Part shown: piece by piece, positions 1 to 7,585 of the stretch
How the letters are laid out: every line of letters begins with the position of its first letter
Position numbering within the stretch: the first letter of the stretch is position 1
From: an uncultured Lachnospiraceae bacterium
Lineage (GTDB): Bacteria > Bacillota > Clostridia > Lachnospirales > Lachnospiraceae
Assembly: GCA_910578845.1 (NCBI GenBank)
Contig: CAJTSL010000028.1
Span: 1-47,054 of the forward strand
DNA length: 47,054 nucleotides
Reading direction: 5' to 3'
Program-made: the position numbers and the translations under genes
The notes under the pieces: model-generated
What the model saw: the letters and a program-made list of their open reading frames with translations, nothing else
Databases searched by the model: none
Told to the model about the DNA's origin: nothing

Positions 1-21
1 AACTTATATCAAGAAAGATAA

Positions 22-50
22 TTGACTAAATATATAGATTAAAATAAAAT
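22..50 (+). promoter_or_regulatory. Probable sigma-A promoter of the mannan operon
   Basis: TTGACT (22-27) and TAAAAT (45-50) are separated by 17 bases, close to the vegetative consensus. They lie about 60 bases upstream of the first gene of the mannan cluster. No experimental start is known. Confidence 0.55.
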
Positions 51-58
51 AAAAACAA

Positions 59-77
59 GTTAACAAGTAGGGTTAAC
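59..77. promoter_or_regulatory. Possible operator: paired GTTAAC sites
   Basis: Two GTTAAC palindromes (59-64 and 72-77) are spaced 13 bases apart, just downstream of the likely promoter. The position suits a repressor operator. The surroundings are very A/T rich, so chance is possible, and no regulator gene is in the window to pair with it. Confidence 0.25.
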
Positions 78-112
78 AAAATAAAAACATATTTTAAAAG
101 GGAGGTTTCATA

Positions 113-1579
113 ATGAAATGTAAAAGACTTATGGCATTAGGAATGACTGCTGTCATGGCAATGTCTCTTGTGGCCTGTGGCGATTCCGGCAATACAGGAA
201 CAGATACGGGTAAAGATACGGAAACGTCGGCGGATACAGGGGCAGCCGATACCCAAACGGAGGCTGATGCATCCCAGGCAGAAGCTGATCCATCCGATAC
301 GGATGCGACGGCGGAAGGTGTCCCGACAATTGACGCGATTAATGTTGGCGAGGATTACAAGGACTTAGAAGCATCGATTAAGATACTGACAAACAGGACG
401 GATATTGTGGATACGGTTTATGCAGGTTATGCAGAGCAGTTCATGCAGTTATATCCGAACATCAAAGTAGAATATGAAGGCATTACGGATTATGAGGAGT
501 CGGTGACGCTTCGCCTGACGGCAGGAGACTGGGGCGATATCATGTTCATCCCGACATCTGTGGCAAAGAATGAGCTGTCTAACTATTTCATGCCTCTTGG
601 TGATTACAATACACTGGACGCTACATATAACTTCATAGAAGAGAAGTCATTTGACAACGTTGTTTACGGTATTGCCAATGGCGGAACGGCAAGCGGCATT
701 GCTTATAATAAGAAAGTATGGGCGGATGCAGGTATTACGGAAATGCCAAAGACGCCAGAAGAGTTTTTAGAGGATTTACAGAAGATCAAAGACAATACGG
801 ACGCAGTCCCGTTATATACGAACTTTGCAGCAGGCTGGACGATGGGCGCATGGGATGCTTATACGGACTGTGCGGCAACAGGCGACCCGGACTTTAAGAA
901 CAATATGGTCCACATGAGCAATCCTTTCTCTAAGAGAGATGATATGACAGGGCCGTATGCAGTATATTATATCCTTTATGAATCTGTAGCGCGCGGCCTT
1001 GTTGAAGACGATCCGGCAAGCACGGACTGGGAATCTTCTAAAGGCGCTATTAACAGAGGCGAATATGCAACGATGGTGCTCGGTTCCTGGTGTGTTGAGC
1101 AGTTTAAGGAAGCCGGCGATAACCCGGATGATATTGGTTACATGCCATTCCCGATCAGCGTAAACGGCAAGCAGTATGCGGGTTCCGGCGGCAACTATTC
1201 TTTCGGCATCAATGCTCAGGCATCCGATGAGAACAAGATTGCATCCCTGCTTTATATGAAATGGCTTATTGAAGAATCGACTATTTATCTGGATGAGGGA
1301 AGCATCCCGGCACGTAAAGACGGCGAGTACCCAGCGGTATTGGAAGCGTTTGACGGCGTGGAGCTTCTTTCCAATAACCCGGCTCCGGCAGGTGAGGAAG
1401 ACTTGTTTGATAATGTCAACAATGAAAGTGAAGTTGGTATTAATAACAATGATTATCCCGACTGTGAAATACTAGAGGCGGCATTATACGGAACGAGGAC
1501 GTTGGATGAGATTATGGATGAATGGAACCAGAAATGGACATCGGCACAGGAGACACTTGGCGTAGAAGTGAATCAATAA
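113..1579 (+). CDS. Extracellular solute-binding lipoprotein, manno-oligosaccharide ABC importer
   Basis: Surface lipoprotein that captures sugar for the ABC importer formed with the next two genes. The N-terminus has a basic start, a hydrophobic stretch and a lipobox LVAC with the lipidated Cys at residue 22. It is followed by an Asp/Thr/Ala-rich low-complexity linker to about residue 70. The remainder reads as a family-1 extracellular solute-binding fold, and 488 residues is normal for sugar-binding proteins of this class. A strong AAGGGAGG site precedes the ATG. The substrate (beta-manno-oligosaccharides) is inferred from the downstream GH130 and epimerase genes. No ATPase is encoded nearby; such importers commonly share an MsmK-type ATPase encoded elsewhere. 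Confidence 0.9.
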   Translation: MKCKRLMALGMTAVMAMSLVACGDSGNTGTDTGKDTETSADTGAADTQTEADASQAEADPSDTDATAEGVPTIDAINVGEDYKDLEASIKILTNRTDIVDTVYAGYAEQFMQLYPNIKVEYEGITDYEESVTLRLTAGDWGDIMFIPTSVAKNELSNYFMPLGDYNTLDATYNFIEEKSFDNVVYGIANGGTASGIAYNKKVWADAGITEMPKTPEEFLEDLQKIKDNTDAVPLYTNFAAGWTMGAWDAYTDCAATGDPDFKNNMVHMSNPFSKRDDMTGPYAVYYILYESVARGLVEDDPASTDWESSKGAINRGEYATMVLGSWCVEQFKEAGDNPDDIGYMPFPISVNGKQYAGSGGNYSFGINAQASDENKIASLLYMKWLIEESTIYLDEGSIPARKDGEYPAVLEAFDGVELLSNNPAPAGEEDLFDNVNNESEVGINNNDYPDCEILEAALYGTRTLDEIMDEWNQKWTSAQETLGVEVNQ

Positions 1580-1596
1580 AGCGGCAGTTACTTCTC

Positions 1597-1625
1597 AAGG
1601 CAGATGTAGATAACACATCTGCCTT
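1597..1625 (+). promoter_or_regulatory. Intercistronic perfect hairpin after the binding-protein gene
   Basis: An 11-bp perfect stem (AAGGCAGATGT / ACATCTGCCTT) with a 7-base loop sits 17 bases after the stop codon. No T-run follows, so it is unlikely to be a full terminator. Such structures often stabilise the upstream message, which would keep the binding protein in excess over the permeases; that role is inference. Confidence 0.7.
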
Positions 1626-1650
1626 GATGTGCCGATGGAAGGAGAAGAAT

Positions 1651-2649
1651 ATGGGCAAAGAAAAAATGGCAGGCATAAAGTCTGATAAAACTTTTGGGGA
1701 ATGGTTTAGAAGCAGAAAAGTCCAGAAATTTCTAGTCATTTTTACATTTATGTTTGTTCCGTTGTTTTTACTGATGATGTTTACCTATATACCTTTTGGT
1801 AAAATGGTACAGTTCAGCTTCTATAACATGAAATATATAGGAAACCGTACATTTGTTGGACTTAAGAATTACGTTGAAGTATTTAAGCGCCCGGAAATTT
1901 TTAAATCATTGTTCGTCAGCCTGTATTATATGGGCGGCGCGATCATCCAGTTGGCGTTGGCATTGTTTTTTGCTACGTTAATGGTATTTAAAGTAAAAGG
2001 CGAATCGGTATTTAAGGCGACGATGTTTTTTCCTTATCTGATATCCGGTATCGCGATTGGATTTATCTTTAAATTCTTCTATGCCAGAGGATATGTTTTG
2101 GATTCTATTGTTTCTCTCTTTGGCGTAGCGGAAGAGAATATCCCCTACTGGCTGCAAGACCCAAAGATTAACAATATCTCTTTGGCAGCTACGTCGGTAT
2201 GGCGGTATACAGGACAGAATATGATCTTATTCTTAGGTGCCATGATGTCTGTTGACGCTGATCTCTATGAAGCGGCATCTTTAGACGGCGCGAACAGATG
2301 GCACCAGTTCAAATATATTATCTTACCAAGCATTAAATCCATTGTCGTGCTGAACCTGATTTTATCGATCAGCGGCTCTCTTAGCGCATTCGAGCCTCCT
2401 TACGTCATTACGAACGGTACTATGGGAACTGGCACTTACTTCGTTATCATGAACAGGCTGGCACATGAGAACCAAAAAGTAGGGCTTGCCAGCGCTATGG
2501 CAATTGTGCTCTTGGCGATTATCATTTTGTGTACGGTAGCGCAGAAATTATTCTTTGCTTACGTATTCGACGACGGGACGGATGATGAATCGAAGGCAGC
2601 AGTAAGGCGCAGGAAGAAACTGAACAAACAAAATAAGGGGAAGAGATAG
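1651..2649 (+). CDS. ABC sugar importer permease 1 (MalF/UgpA type)
   Basis: First membrane subunit of the manno-oligosaccharide importer (binding-protein-dependent transport inner-membrane family). It has about six membrane segments. The EAA-type loop that contacts the ATPase is visible as YEAASLDGANRWHQFKYI. The frame is open upstream, but the ATG at 1651 has an AAGGAG site and gives 332 residues, a normal length, so the upstream extension is not used here. The C-terminus is very basic. It lies between the binding protein and the second permease, 15 bases before the latter. Confidence 0.9.
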   Translation: MGKEKMAGIKSDKTFGEWFRSRKVQKFLVIFTFMFVPLFLLMMFTYIPFGKMVQFSFYNMKYIGNRTFVGLKNYVEVFKRPEIFKSLFVSLYYMGGAIIQLALALFFATLMVFKVKGESVFKATMFFPYLISGIAIGFIFKFFYARGYVLDSIVSLFGVAEENIPYWLQDPKINNISLAATSVWRYTGQNMILFLGAMMSVDADLYEAASLDGANRWHQFKYIILPSIKSIVVLNLILSISGSLSAFEPPYVITNGTMGTGTYFVIMNRLAHENQKVGLASAMAIVLLAIIILCTVAQKLFFAYVFDDGTDDESKAAVRRRKKLNKQNKGKR

Positions 2650-2664
2650 GAAGGGGTGGATGTA

Positions 2665-3507
2665 ATGAAAAGTAGTAAAGCAAAGTTAGCGCTATTTGGA
2701 GTCTTCAAATATTTGATGCTGATCATGGCGGCATTAGTCGCGATCATCCCTGTTGTGGTGTGTGTCCTCACGGCATTTAAGACAGAGGAAGAATATCAAA
2801 GCACCTCGGCGCTTACGCTTCCAAAGAGCTTTCTGTATTTAGAGAATTTCAAGGTCGCTTTCACGAAAGCAAACATGTTGCGTGGCTTTATGAATACAGC
2901 ACTCGTGTTAATCGTGGTTCTGACAGCGTCCGTGTTGGTAAGCTCTATGATCGCTTATGTCCTTAACCGGTTTAAATTCGTTGGGAATGCGCTTATTAGG
3001 AACTTGTTCATGTTCGCGGCGCTGCTTCCCGGAATCGCTATGCAGGTTACGATTTATGAGATTATGAATTCCTTCCGTCTCATCAATCATTTATATGGTT
3101 ACATGATCTGCCTGATGGGGACGGATATTATCTCGATTTATATCTTCCTACAGTTTTTCGAGAACCTCTCGACTTCGTTAGATGAATCCGCGATCATTGA
3201 TGGCTGTACCTATTTTGGCGTGTTCTTCAAGATCCTGCTGCCGCTTTTGAAACCGGCGATTATGACAACACTCGTGTTAAAAGGCGTTGGGGTTTATAAT
3301 GAATATTATGCGGCAAACCTGTATCTGCAATCGAAGGAGCTTAAGACGATATCTACAGCGCTCTATACATTTACAGGGCCTTATGGCAGCCAGTATAACT
3401 ATATTTGTGCCGGTGTATTAATTACCATTATCCCCATCCTGATTATTTTCATCGTATTCCAGAAACAGGTATACGGTGGTCTTGCGGCAGGCGCAGTCAA
3501 GGGGTAA
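2665..3507 (+). CDS. ABC sugar importer permease 2 (MalG/UgpE type)
   Basis: Second membrane subunit of the importer, 280 residues, six predicted membrane segments. The conserved EAA loop appears as DESAIIDGCTYFGVFFKILLP. The ATG at 2665 follows a GGAAGGGG site with good spacing; an in-frame GTG at 2656 overlaps that site and is less likely. With the first permease it forms the heterodimeric channel for oligosaccharides delivered by the lipoprotein at 113. Confidence 0.9.
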   Translation: MKSSKAKLALFGVFKYLMLIMAALVAIIPVVVCVLTAFKTEEEYQSTSALTLPKSFLYLENFKVAFTKANMLRGFMNTALVLIVVLTASVLVSSMIAYVLNRFKFVGNALIRNLFMFAALLPGIAMQVTIYEIMNSFRLINHLYGYMICLMGTDIISIYIFLQFFENLSTSLDESAIIDGCTYFGVFFKILLPLLKPAIMTTLVLKGVGVYNEYYAANLYLQSKELKTISTALYTFTGPYGSQYNYICAGVLITIIPILIIFIVFQKQVYGGLAAGAVKG

Positions 3508-3523
3508 AATGTTGAAAGAAAAG

Positions 3524-3558
3524 CGCTCCGGGTTATTGGCTCTAAGCCTGCCGGAGCG
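3524..3558. promoter_or_regulatory. Two-tier hairpin after the permease gene
   Basis: CGCTCCGG (3524-3531) pairs with CCGGAGCG (3551-3558), and an inner GGCT/AGCC pair lies inside. It begins 16 bases after the permease stop. There is no clear T-run, so partial termination or message stabilisation is more likely than full termination. Confidence 0.6.
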
Positions 3559-3645
3559 GACAGGGTGTATAAAAATGGCAGTAAAAGAGAAGTGTTTTTT
3601 ACGGTGGACAAATAGAATTTGATGATTCAGAATGAAAAATAAAGA

Positions 3646-3864
3646 TTATTAGGTAATTGCGAAACTAGGTTTTGAAAGCTGGGCGTTGTACAAAATAGAC
3701 AAATCATCGCAGGGTCGCTTTCGCTACATTATCGCTCGTAACGGTGCATAAGACGCCTTAATACGGCGTCTAAGTACCGACGGCTCTAAAGTACCCTGCT
3801 CTTGATCTTGTCTATATTGTACAACTAGGTTTAGAAAAATTGCCGTTTCGCAATCACCTAATAA
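3646..3864. repeat. 219-bp compound palindromic intergenic element (MITE-like)
   Basis: Outer arms of 20 bases (3646-3665 and 3845-3864) are inverted repeats with one mismatch. A second inverted pair of 18 bases (3685-3702 and 3808-3825) also has one mismatch. Further in are GCAGGGT/ACCCTGC (3709-3715, 3793-3799) and AGACGCC/GGCGTCT (3751-3757, 3765-3771). The sequence AACTAGGTTT is also present as a direct repeat at 3663 and 3823. No ORF fits inside. It fills most of the gap between the permease and GH130_2 genes. It could be a miniature inverted-repeat element or a structured RNA. Confidence 0.7.
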
Positions 3865-3893
3865 AGTTTATCAGGAAAAGGAGAAGGATCAAA

Positions 3894-4916
3894 ATGAGCA
3901 AAGTGAAAATTTATGGGATTTCTGCGCCGAATGTGCCTTGGCAGGAGAAGCCGGAAGGGCTCTTAAATGCCCCGGTATGGCGATATAAGGAAAACCCGGT
4001 TATTGGACGTAACCCCTCAAAAGGAATCGCACGGATTTTCAACAGCGCCGTTATGCCGTATGAAGGCGCATTCATCGGTGTCTTCCGTGGGGAACAGACA
4101 AATGGCATTCCTTATATTTATCTGGGAAGAAGCAAGGACGCGATCCATTGGGATTTTGACGAGGAGAAGATTCCTTTTAAGGATGAGGCGGGCAATGACT
4201 TTATGCCCCAATATGCTTATGACCCGCGGCTTGTCAAGATTGAAGATACTTATTATATCATCTGGTGCCAAGATTTCTACGGCGCATCAATTGGCATGGC
4301 GAAGACAACGGATTTTAAGACATTTACCAGAATTGAGAACCCATTCCTTCCTTTTAACAGAAACGCGGTTCTGTTCCCGAGGAAAGTAAACGGTAATTTC
4401 CTGATGCTGTCCAGGCCAAGTGATAGCGGACATACGCCTTTTGGTGATATTTTCCTTTCGGAGAGCCCTGATATGGTTTATTGGGGGAAACACCGCCATG
4501 TGATGGGAAAAGGCACGGAATGGTGGGAGAATGTCAAGATTGGCGGCGGCGCGGCTCCAATTGAGACGAGCGAAGGCTGGCTACTGTTCTACCATGGCGT
4601 GACCGGGACCTGTAATGGCTATGTATACAGTATTGGTGGCGCAATTCTGGACATTGATAATCCGTCCATTGTCAAATACCGTTGTGAGACATTCCTGCTG
4701 ACGCCGGAGGAGTGGTATGAAGAACGTGGATTCGTACCGAATGTGACATTCCCATGCGCGACGATCCAGGACGCGGAGACAGGAAGGATCGCCATTTACT
4801 ATGGCTCTGCCGATACTTATGTGGGGCTTGCGTTTACGCAGGTGGACGAAATCGTTGCTTATATCAAAGAACATAGCGTTGTCAATGAAACGGATACAGA
4901 GATTGGGGTACGCTAA
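3894..4916 (+). CDS. GH130_2 beta-1,4-manno-oligosaccharide phosphorylase
   Basis: Cytoplasmic phosphorylase that removes the non-reducing mannose of beta-1,4-manno-oligosaccharides with phosphate, giving mannose 1-phosphate (EC 2.4.1.319 type). The 340-residue protein has the GH130 five-bladed propeller signatures: RNPSKGIARIFNSAV near residue 40, YDPRLV with the likely acid Asp110, and GGGAAPIE...WLLFYHGV near residues 215-235. The ATG at 3894 follows a GGAGAAGGAT site; an in-frame upstream start lies inside the palindromic element and is rejected. Subfamily assignment rests on the YDPRLV motif, its length and the company of the GH130_1 gene at 6237. A hydrolase or a mannosyl-GlcNAc phosphorylase is less likely given the neighbours. 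Confidence 0.9.
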   Translation: MSKVKIYGISAPNVPWQEKPEGLLNAPVWRYKENPVIGRNPSKGIARIFNSAVMPYEGAFIGVFRGEQTNGIPYIYLGRSKDAIHWDFDEEKIPFKDEAGNDFMPQYAYDPRLVKIEDTYYIIWCQDFYGASIGMAKTTDFKTFTRIENPFLPFNRNAVLFPRKVNGNFLMLSRPSDSGHTPFGDIFLSESPDMVYWGKHRHVMGKGTEWWENVKIGGGAAPIETSEGWLLFYHGVTGTCNGYVYSIGGAILDIDNPSIVKYRCETFLLTPEEWYEERGFVPNVTFPCATIQDAETGRIAIYYGSADTYVGLAFTQVDEIVAYIKEHSVVNETDTEIGVR

Positions 4917-4918
4917 TA

Positions 4919-5002
4919 GGGTGAGAAAGGTTCGCGGGGCGAACCTCTCTCACCCGGGAGAATGCCTGAAATACGGCATTCTCCATGACAAGCTTGCTTG
5001 TC
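4919..5002. promoter_or_regulatory. Three tandem hairpins between phosphorylase and epimerase genes
   Basis: Hairpin 1 has 17-bp arms with one mismatch and a GGG loop (4919-4935 / 4939-4955). Hairpin 2 has a perfect 10-bp stem (GGAGAATGCC, 4957-4966 / 4975-4984). Hairpin 3 has a 7-bp stem (GACAAGC, 4987-4993 / 4996-5002) followed by TTTTGATTTTG, which resembles a weak terminator. All three are packed in 84 bases directly after the GH130_2 stop. They probably tune expression between the two halves of the operon. Confidence 0.75.
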
Positions 5003-5077
5003 TTTTGATTTTGAGATTTTGCAAAGAGATTTGCGGCGTGGAGAGAGCCTAAAGGTTAAATAACTGGGGGGATAGTG

Positions 5078-6247
5078 ATGTTTGCGGCAGAAGTAAAGGA
5101 GCATTTGGAAAAAGATATCATTCCGTTCTGGCAAGAGCTGCGGGATGATGTGTACGGTGGGTTTTATGGATACATGGGGCACGATCTGGCGCTTCATGAG
5201 AAGGCTGTAAAAGGATGCATTTTAAATAGCAGGATTCTGTGGTTTTTCTCCAACGCTTATCTGCTCCTGAAAGAAGAGCGGCTTTTGGAGGATGCGAAAC
5301 ATGCGTTTCAGTTTTTGAAAGAATGTTGTATGGATAGGGAAAATGGCGGCGTTTATTGGTCGCTTGCTTATGACGGGAAACCGGAAGATACGACGAAACA
5401 TACTTATAACCAGGCATTTGCCATTTACGCCTTATCTTCCTATTATGATGCTTCAGGCGATGAGCTGGCATTAGAGCTGGCAAAAGGACTCTATGGCATC
5501 ATTGAGACAAAATGTAAGGATGAATATGGTTATCTGGAAGCATTCAATATCCGGTTTGAGCCGGAGGATAACGATAAATTATCGGAAAACGGCGTTATGG
5601 CGGAGAAGACGATGAATACGCTGCTGCATGTGTTTGAGGCGTATACGGAGCTGTACCGGGTTTCCGGTGACGAAAAAGTAGCGGATAATATCAGGTATAT
5701 GTTAGGCTTGGTTGCAGATAAAGTATATAATGCCAGTGCTGGCAGACAGGAAGTCTTCTTCGACCGGACATGGCATACGCTGATTGATTTATATTCTTAT
5801 GGCCATGACATAGAGGCGGCGTGGCTGATTGACAGAGGGCTGGAAATATTGGGAGACGCTTCTTATTCAGAGAAGATTTCGCCGATTACCAGGACGATTA
5901 CGGATAATATTTATAAAAGAGCATATAAAAATGAGTCGCTTGCAAATGAGGCGGAGAACGGCGTTGTGGACGCCACCCGTATCTGGTGGGTACAGGCGGA
6001 AGCAGTGGTCGGTTTCTTAAACGGTTATCAGAAAAACCCCGGGCATTGGGAATATCTGGAGGCGGCAAAAGCAATCTGGAATTATATTAAAGATTACCAG
6101 ATCGATAAAAGATGCCATGAATGGCATTGGGCGGTGGATGAAAAACGGCGCCCGTTGGAAAAGCCGCTCGTAGATCCTTGGAAATGCCCGTATCATAACG
6201 GAAGAATGTGTTTTGAGGTCATAAGGAGGATGAGCGATGTTACATAG
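5078..6247 (+). CDS. Mannobiose/cellobiose 2-epimerase
   Basis: Interconverts beta-1,4-mannobiose and mannosyl-beta-1,4-glucose, supplying the substrate of the next enzyme. It is an (alpha/alpha)6-barrel protein of the N-acylglucosamine 2-epimerase superfamily, 389 residues, the family length. Residues Arg52, His243, Glu246, Trp249, Trp304, Glu308 and His373 sit where, from memory, the essential residues of the Ruminococcus albus enzyme lie. Visible motifs are YGHDIEAAWL, IWWVQAE and WKCPYHNGR. The ATG at 5078 has a GGGGGGAT site; the in-frame GTG at 5075 is too close to it. It overlaps the next gene by 11 bases, suggesting translational coupling. Confidence 0.92.
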   Translation: MFAAEVKEHLEKDIIPFWQELRDDVYGGFYGYMGHDLALHEKAVKGCILNSRILWFFSNAYLLLKEERLLEDAKHAFQFLKECCMDRENGGVYWSLAYDGKPEDTTKHTYNQAFAIYALSSYYDASGDELALELAKGLYGIIETKCKDEYGYLEAFNIRFEPEDNDKLSENGVMAEKTMNTLLHVFEAYTELYRVSGDEKVADNIRYMLGLVADKVYNASAGRQEVFFDRTWHTLIDLYSYGHDIEAAWLIDRGLEILGDASYSEKISPITRTITDNIYKRAYKNESLANEAENGVVDATRIWWVQAEAVVGFLNGYQKNPGHWEYLEAAKAIWNYIKDYQIDKRCHEWHWAVDEKRRPLEKPLVDPWKCPYHNGRMCFEVIRRMSDVT

Positions 6248-7403
6248 ACAATATTACGTGGAAAAAGCAAAAGTAGACAGGCTGATAGCCGGAAAGAACA
6301 GAAAGAGCGACTATTATAACGGCATTTATGACAGATACGAATATCCGGTGCTGACCCGTGAGTTTGCTCCCGTGCATTGGAGATATGATTTGAATGAGGA
6401 AACGAACCCCTATTTCATGGAACGGCTTGGGATTAATGCTGTCATGAATTCCGGCGCTATCTATATGGACGGCAAATATTATCTGGTCGTTCGAGTGGAA
6501 GGAAATGACAGGAAGTCATTTTTTGCCGTGGCAGAGAGTGAGAGCGGGATTGACGGCTTCCGTTTCTGGGATTATCCGGTGGAATTGCCAGACACTTGCC
6601 CGGAAGAGACGAATGTATACGACATGCGCCTGACAAGGCATGAGGACGGATGGATTTACGGCGTGTTCTGTTCGGAAAGCAAAGATAAAGAAAATGCTGA
6701 CCTCTCCGCGGCGGTGGCGCAGGCAGGCATAGTCAGGACGAAGGACTTAAAGAAGTGGGAGCGCCTTGCTAATCTGAAGACATTACAGTCCCCGCAGCAG
6801 AGAAACGTTGCGCTGCACCCGGAGTTTGTAGACGGGAAATATGCTTTCTATACAAGGCCAATGGACGGTTTCATTGAAACCGGGAGCGGCGGCGGGATTG
6901 GGTTTGGCCTTTGCGAGGACATTATGCAAGCCGTGATTGATGAGGAGAAGATTATCAGCAGAAGGATTTACCATACGCTCACGGAAGCGAAGAACGGTGC
7001 GGGAGCCGTGCCGATCAAAGGCAAGAAATGTTGGATCCATTTTGCGCATGGCGTGCGCAATACGGCAGCAGGCTTACGGTATGTGCTGTATGTATTCGGC
7101 ACGGATTTAGAAGACCCTTCCAAAGTCGTGGCGGAGCCATCCGGTGTTTTCCTTGTGCCGCTTGGCAAAGAGCGCGTAGGGGATGTATCGAATGTCGTAT
7201 TCACAAACGGCGCGATTGCCAGGGAAAACGGCGACATTTATCTATACTATGCGTCCTGCGATACGAGAATGCACGTTGCGACGACAACCATTGACAAGAT
7301 AGAGGATTATCTGTTCAACACGCCGCGCGACCCGCACCGTTCCCCGGACTGCGTGAAACAAAGATGTGAACTGATCAAGAAGAATCTGGAGTTGATAAAG
7401 TAA
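6237..7403 (+). CDS. GH130_1 4-O-beta-D-mannosyl-D-glucose phosphorylase
   Basis: Phosphorolyses mannosyl-beta-1,4-glucose to mannose 1-phosphate and glucose (EC 2.4.1.281 type), the step after the epimerase. The 388-residue protein carries the subfamily 1 motif VYDMRLT with the likely catalytic Asp129. Other GH130 segments are NAVMNSGAIY, ALHPEFVDGKYAFYTRPMDGF and HGVRNTAAGLRYVLYVFGTDL. The ribosome site AAGGAGG lies inside the end of the epimerase gene, and the 11-base overlap points to coupled translation and a matched dose of the two enzymes. Confidence 0.93.
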   Translation: MLHRQYYVEKAKVDRLIAGKNRKSDYYNGIYDRYEYPVLTREFAPVHWRYDLNEETNPYFMERLGINAVMNSGAIYMDGKYYLVVRVEGNDRKSFFAVAESESGIDGFRFWDYPVELPDTCPEETNVYDMRLTRHEDGWIYGVFCSESKDKENADLSAAVAQAGIVRTKDLKKWERLANLKTLQSPQQRNVALHPEFVDGKYAFYTRPMDGFIETGSGGGIGFGLCEDIMQAVIDEEKIISRRIYHTLTEAKNGAGAVPIKGKKCWIHFAHGVRNTAAGLRYVLYVFGTDLEDPSKVVAEPSGVFLVPLGKERVGDVSNVVFTNGAIARENGDIYLYYASCDTRMHVATTTIDKIEDYLFNTPRDPHRSPDCVKQRCELIKKNLELIK

Positions 7404-7585
7404 GCGCGTGTTATCAAGTATAAAGGTATGTTGCCTGATCGGGATAATGTCATGAAAACGGACATAGATGGCGCCCAGGGAAGTTTTATCTTGAATGAGG
7501 AAGGAAAAACAGATATTCTGTTAGTAGACGAAAAGCAAAGCAGTGGCATACGATCATCATATACATAAAGGATGGGACGATTAGG
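7404..7585 (+). other. Intergenic gap with a possible 46-codon remnant
   Basis: Between the phosphorylase and esterase genes, an open frame at 7428-7568 (MLPDRDNVMKTDIDGAQG... to TAA) has coding-like composition. It has no clear ribosome site and matches no family I recognise. It may be the tail of a decayed gene or chance. Confidence 0.25.

Noticed and set aside
3508..3893. Riboswitch before the GH130_2 gene
   Set aside because: The structure is mostly long-arm palindrome; it matches no riboswitch core I know.
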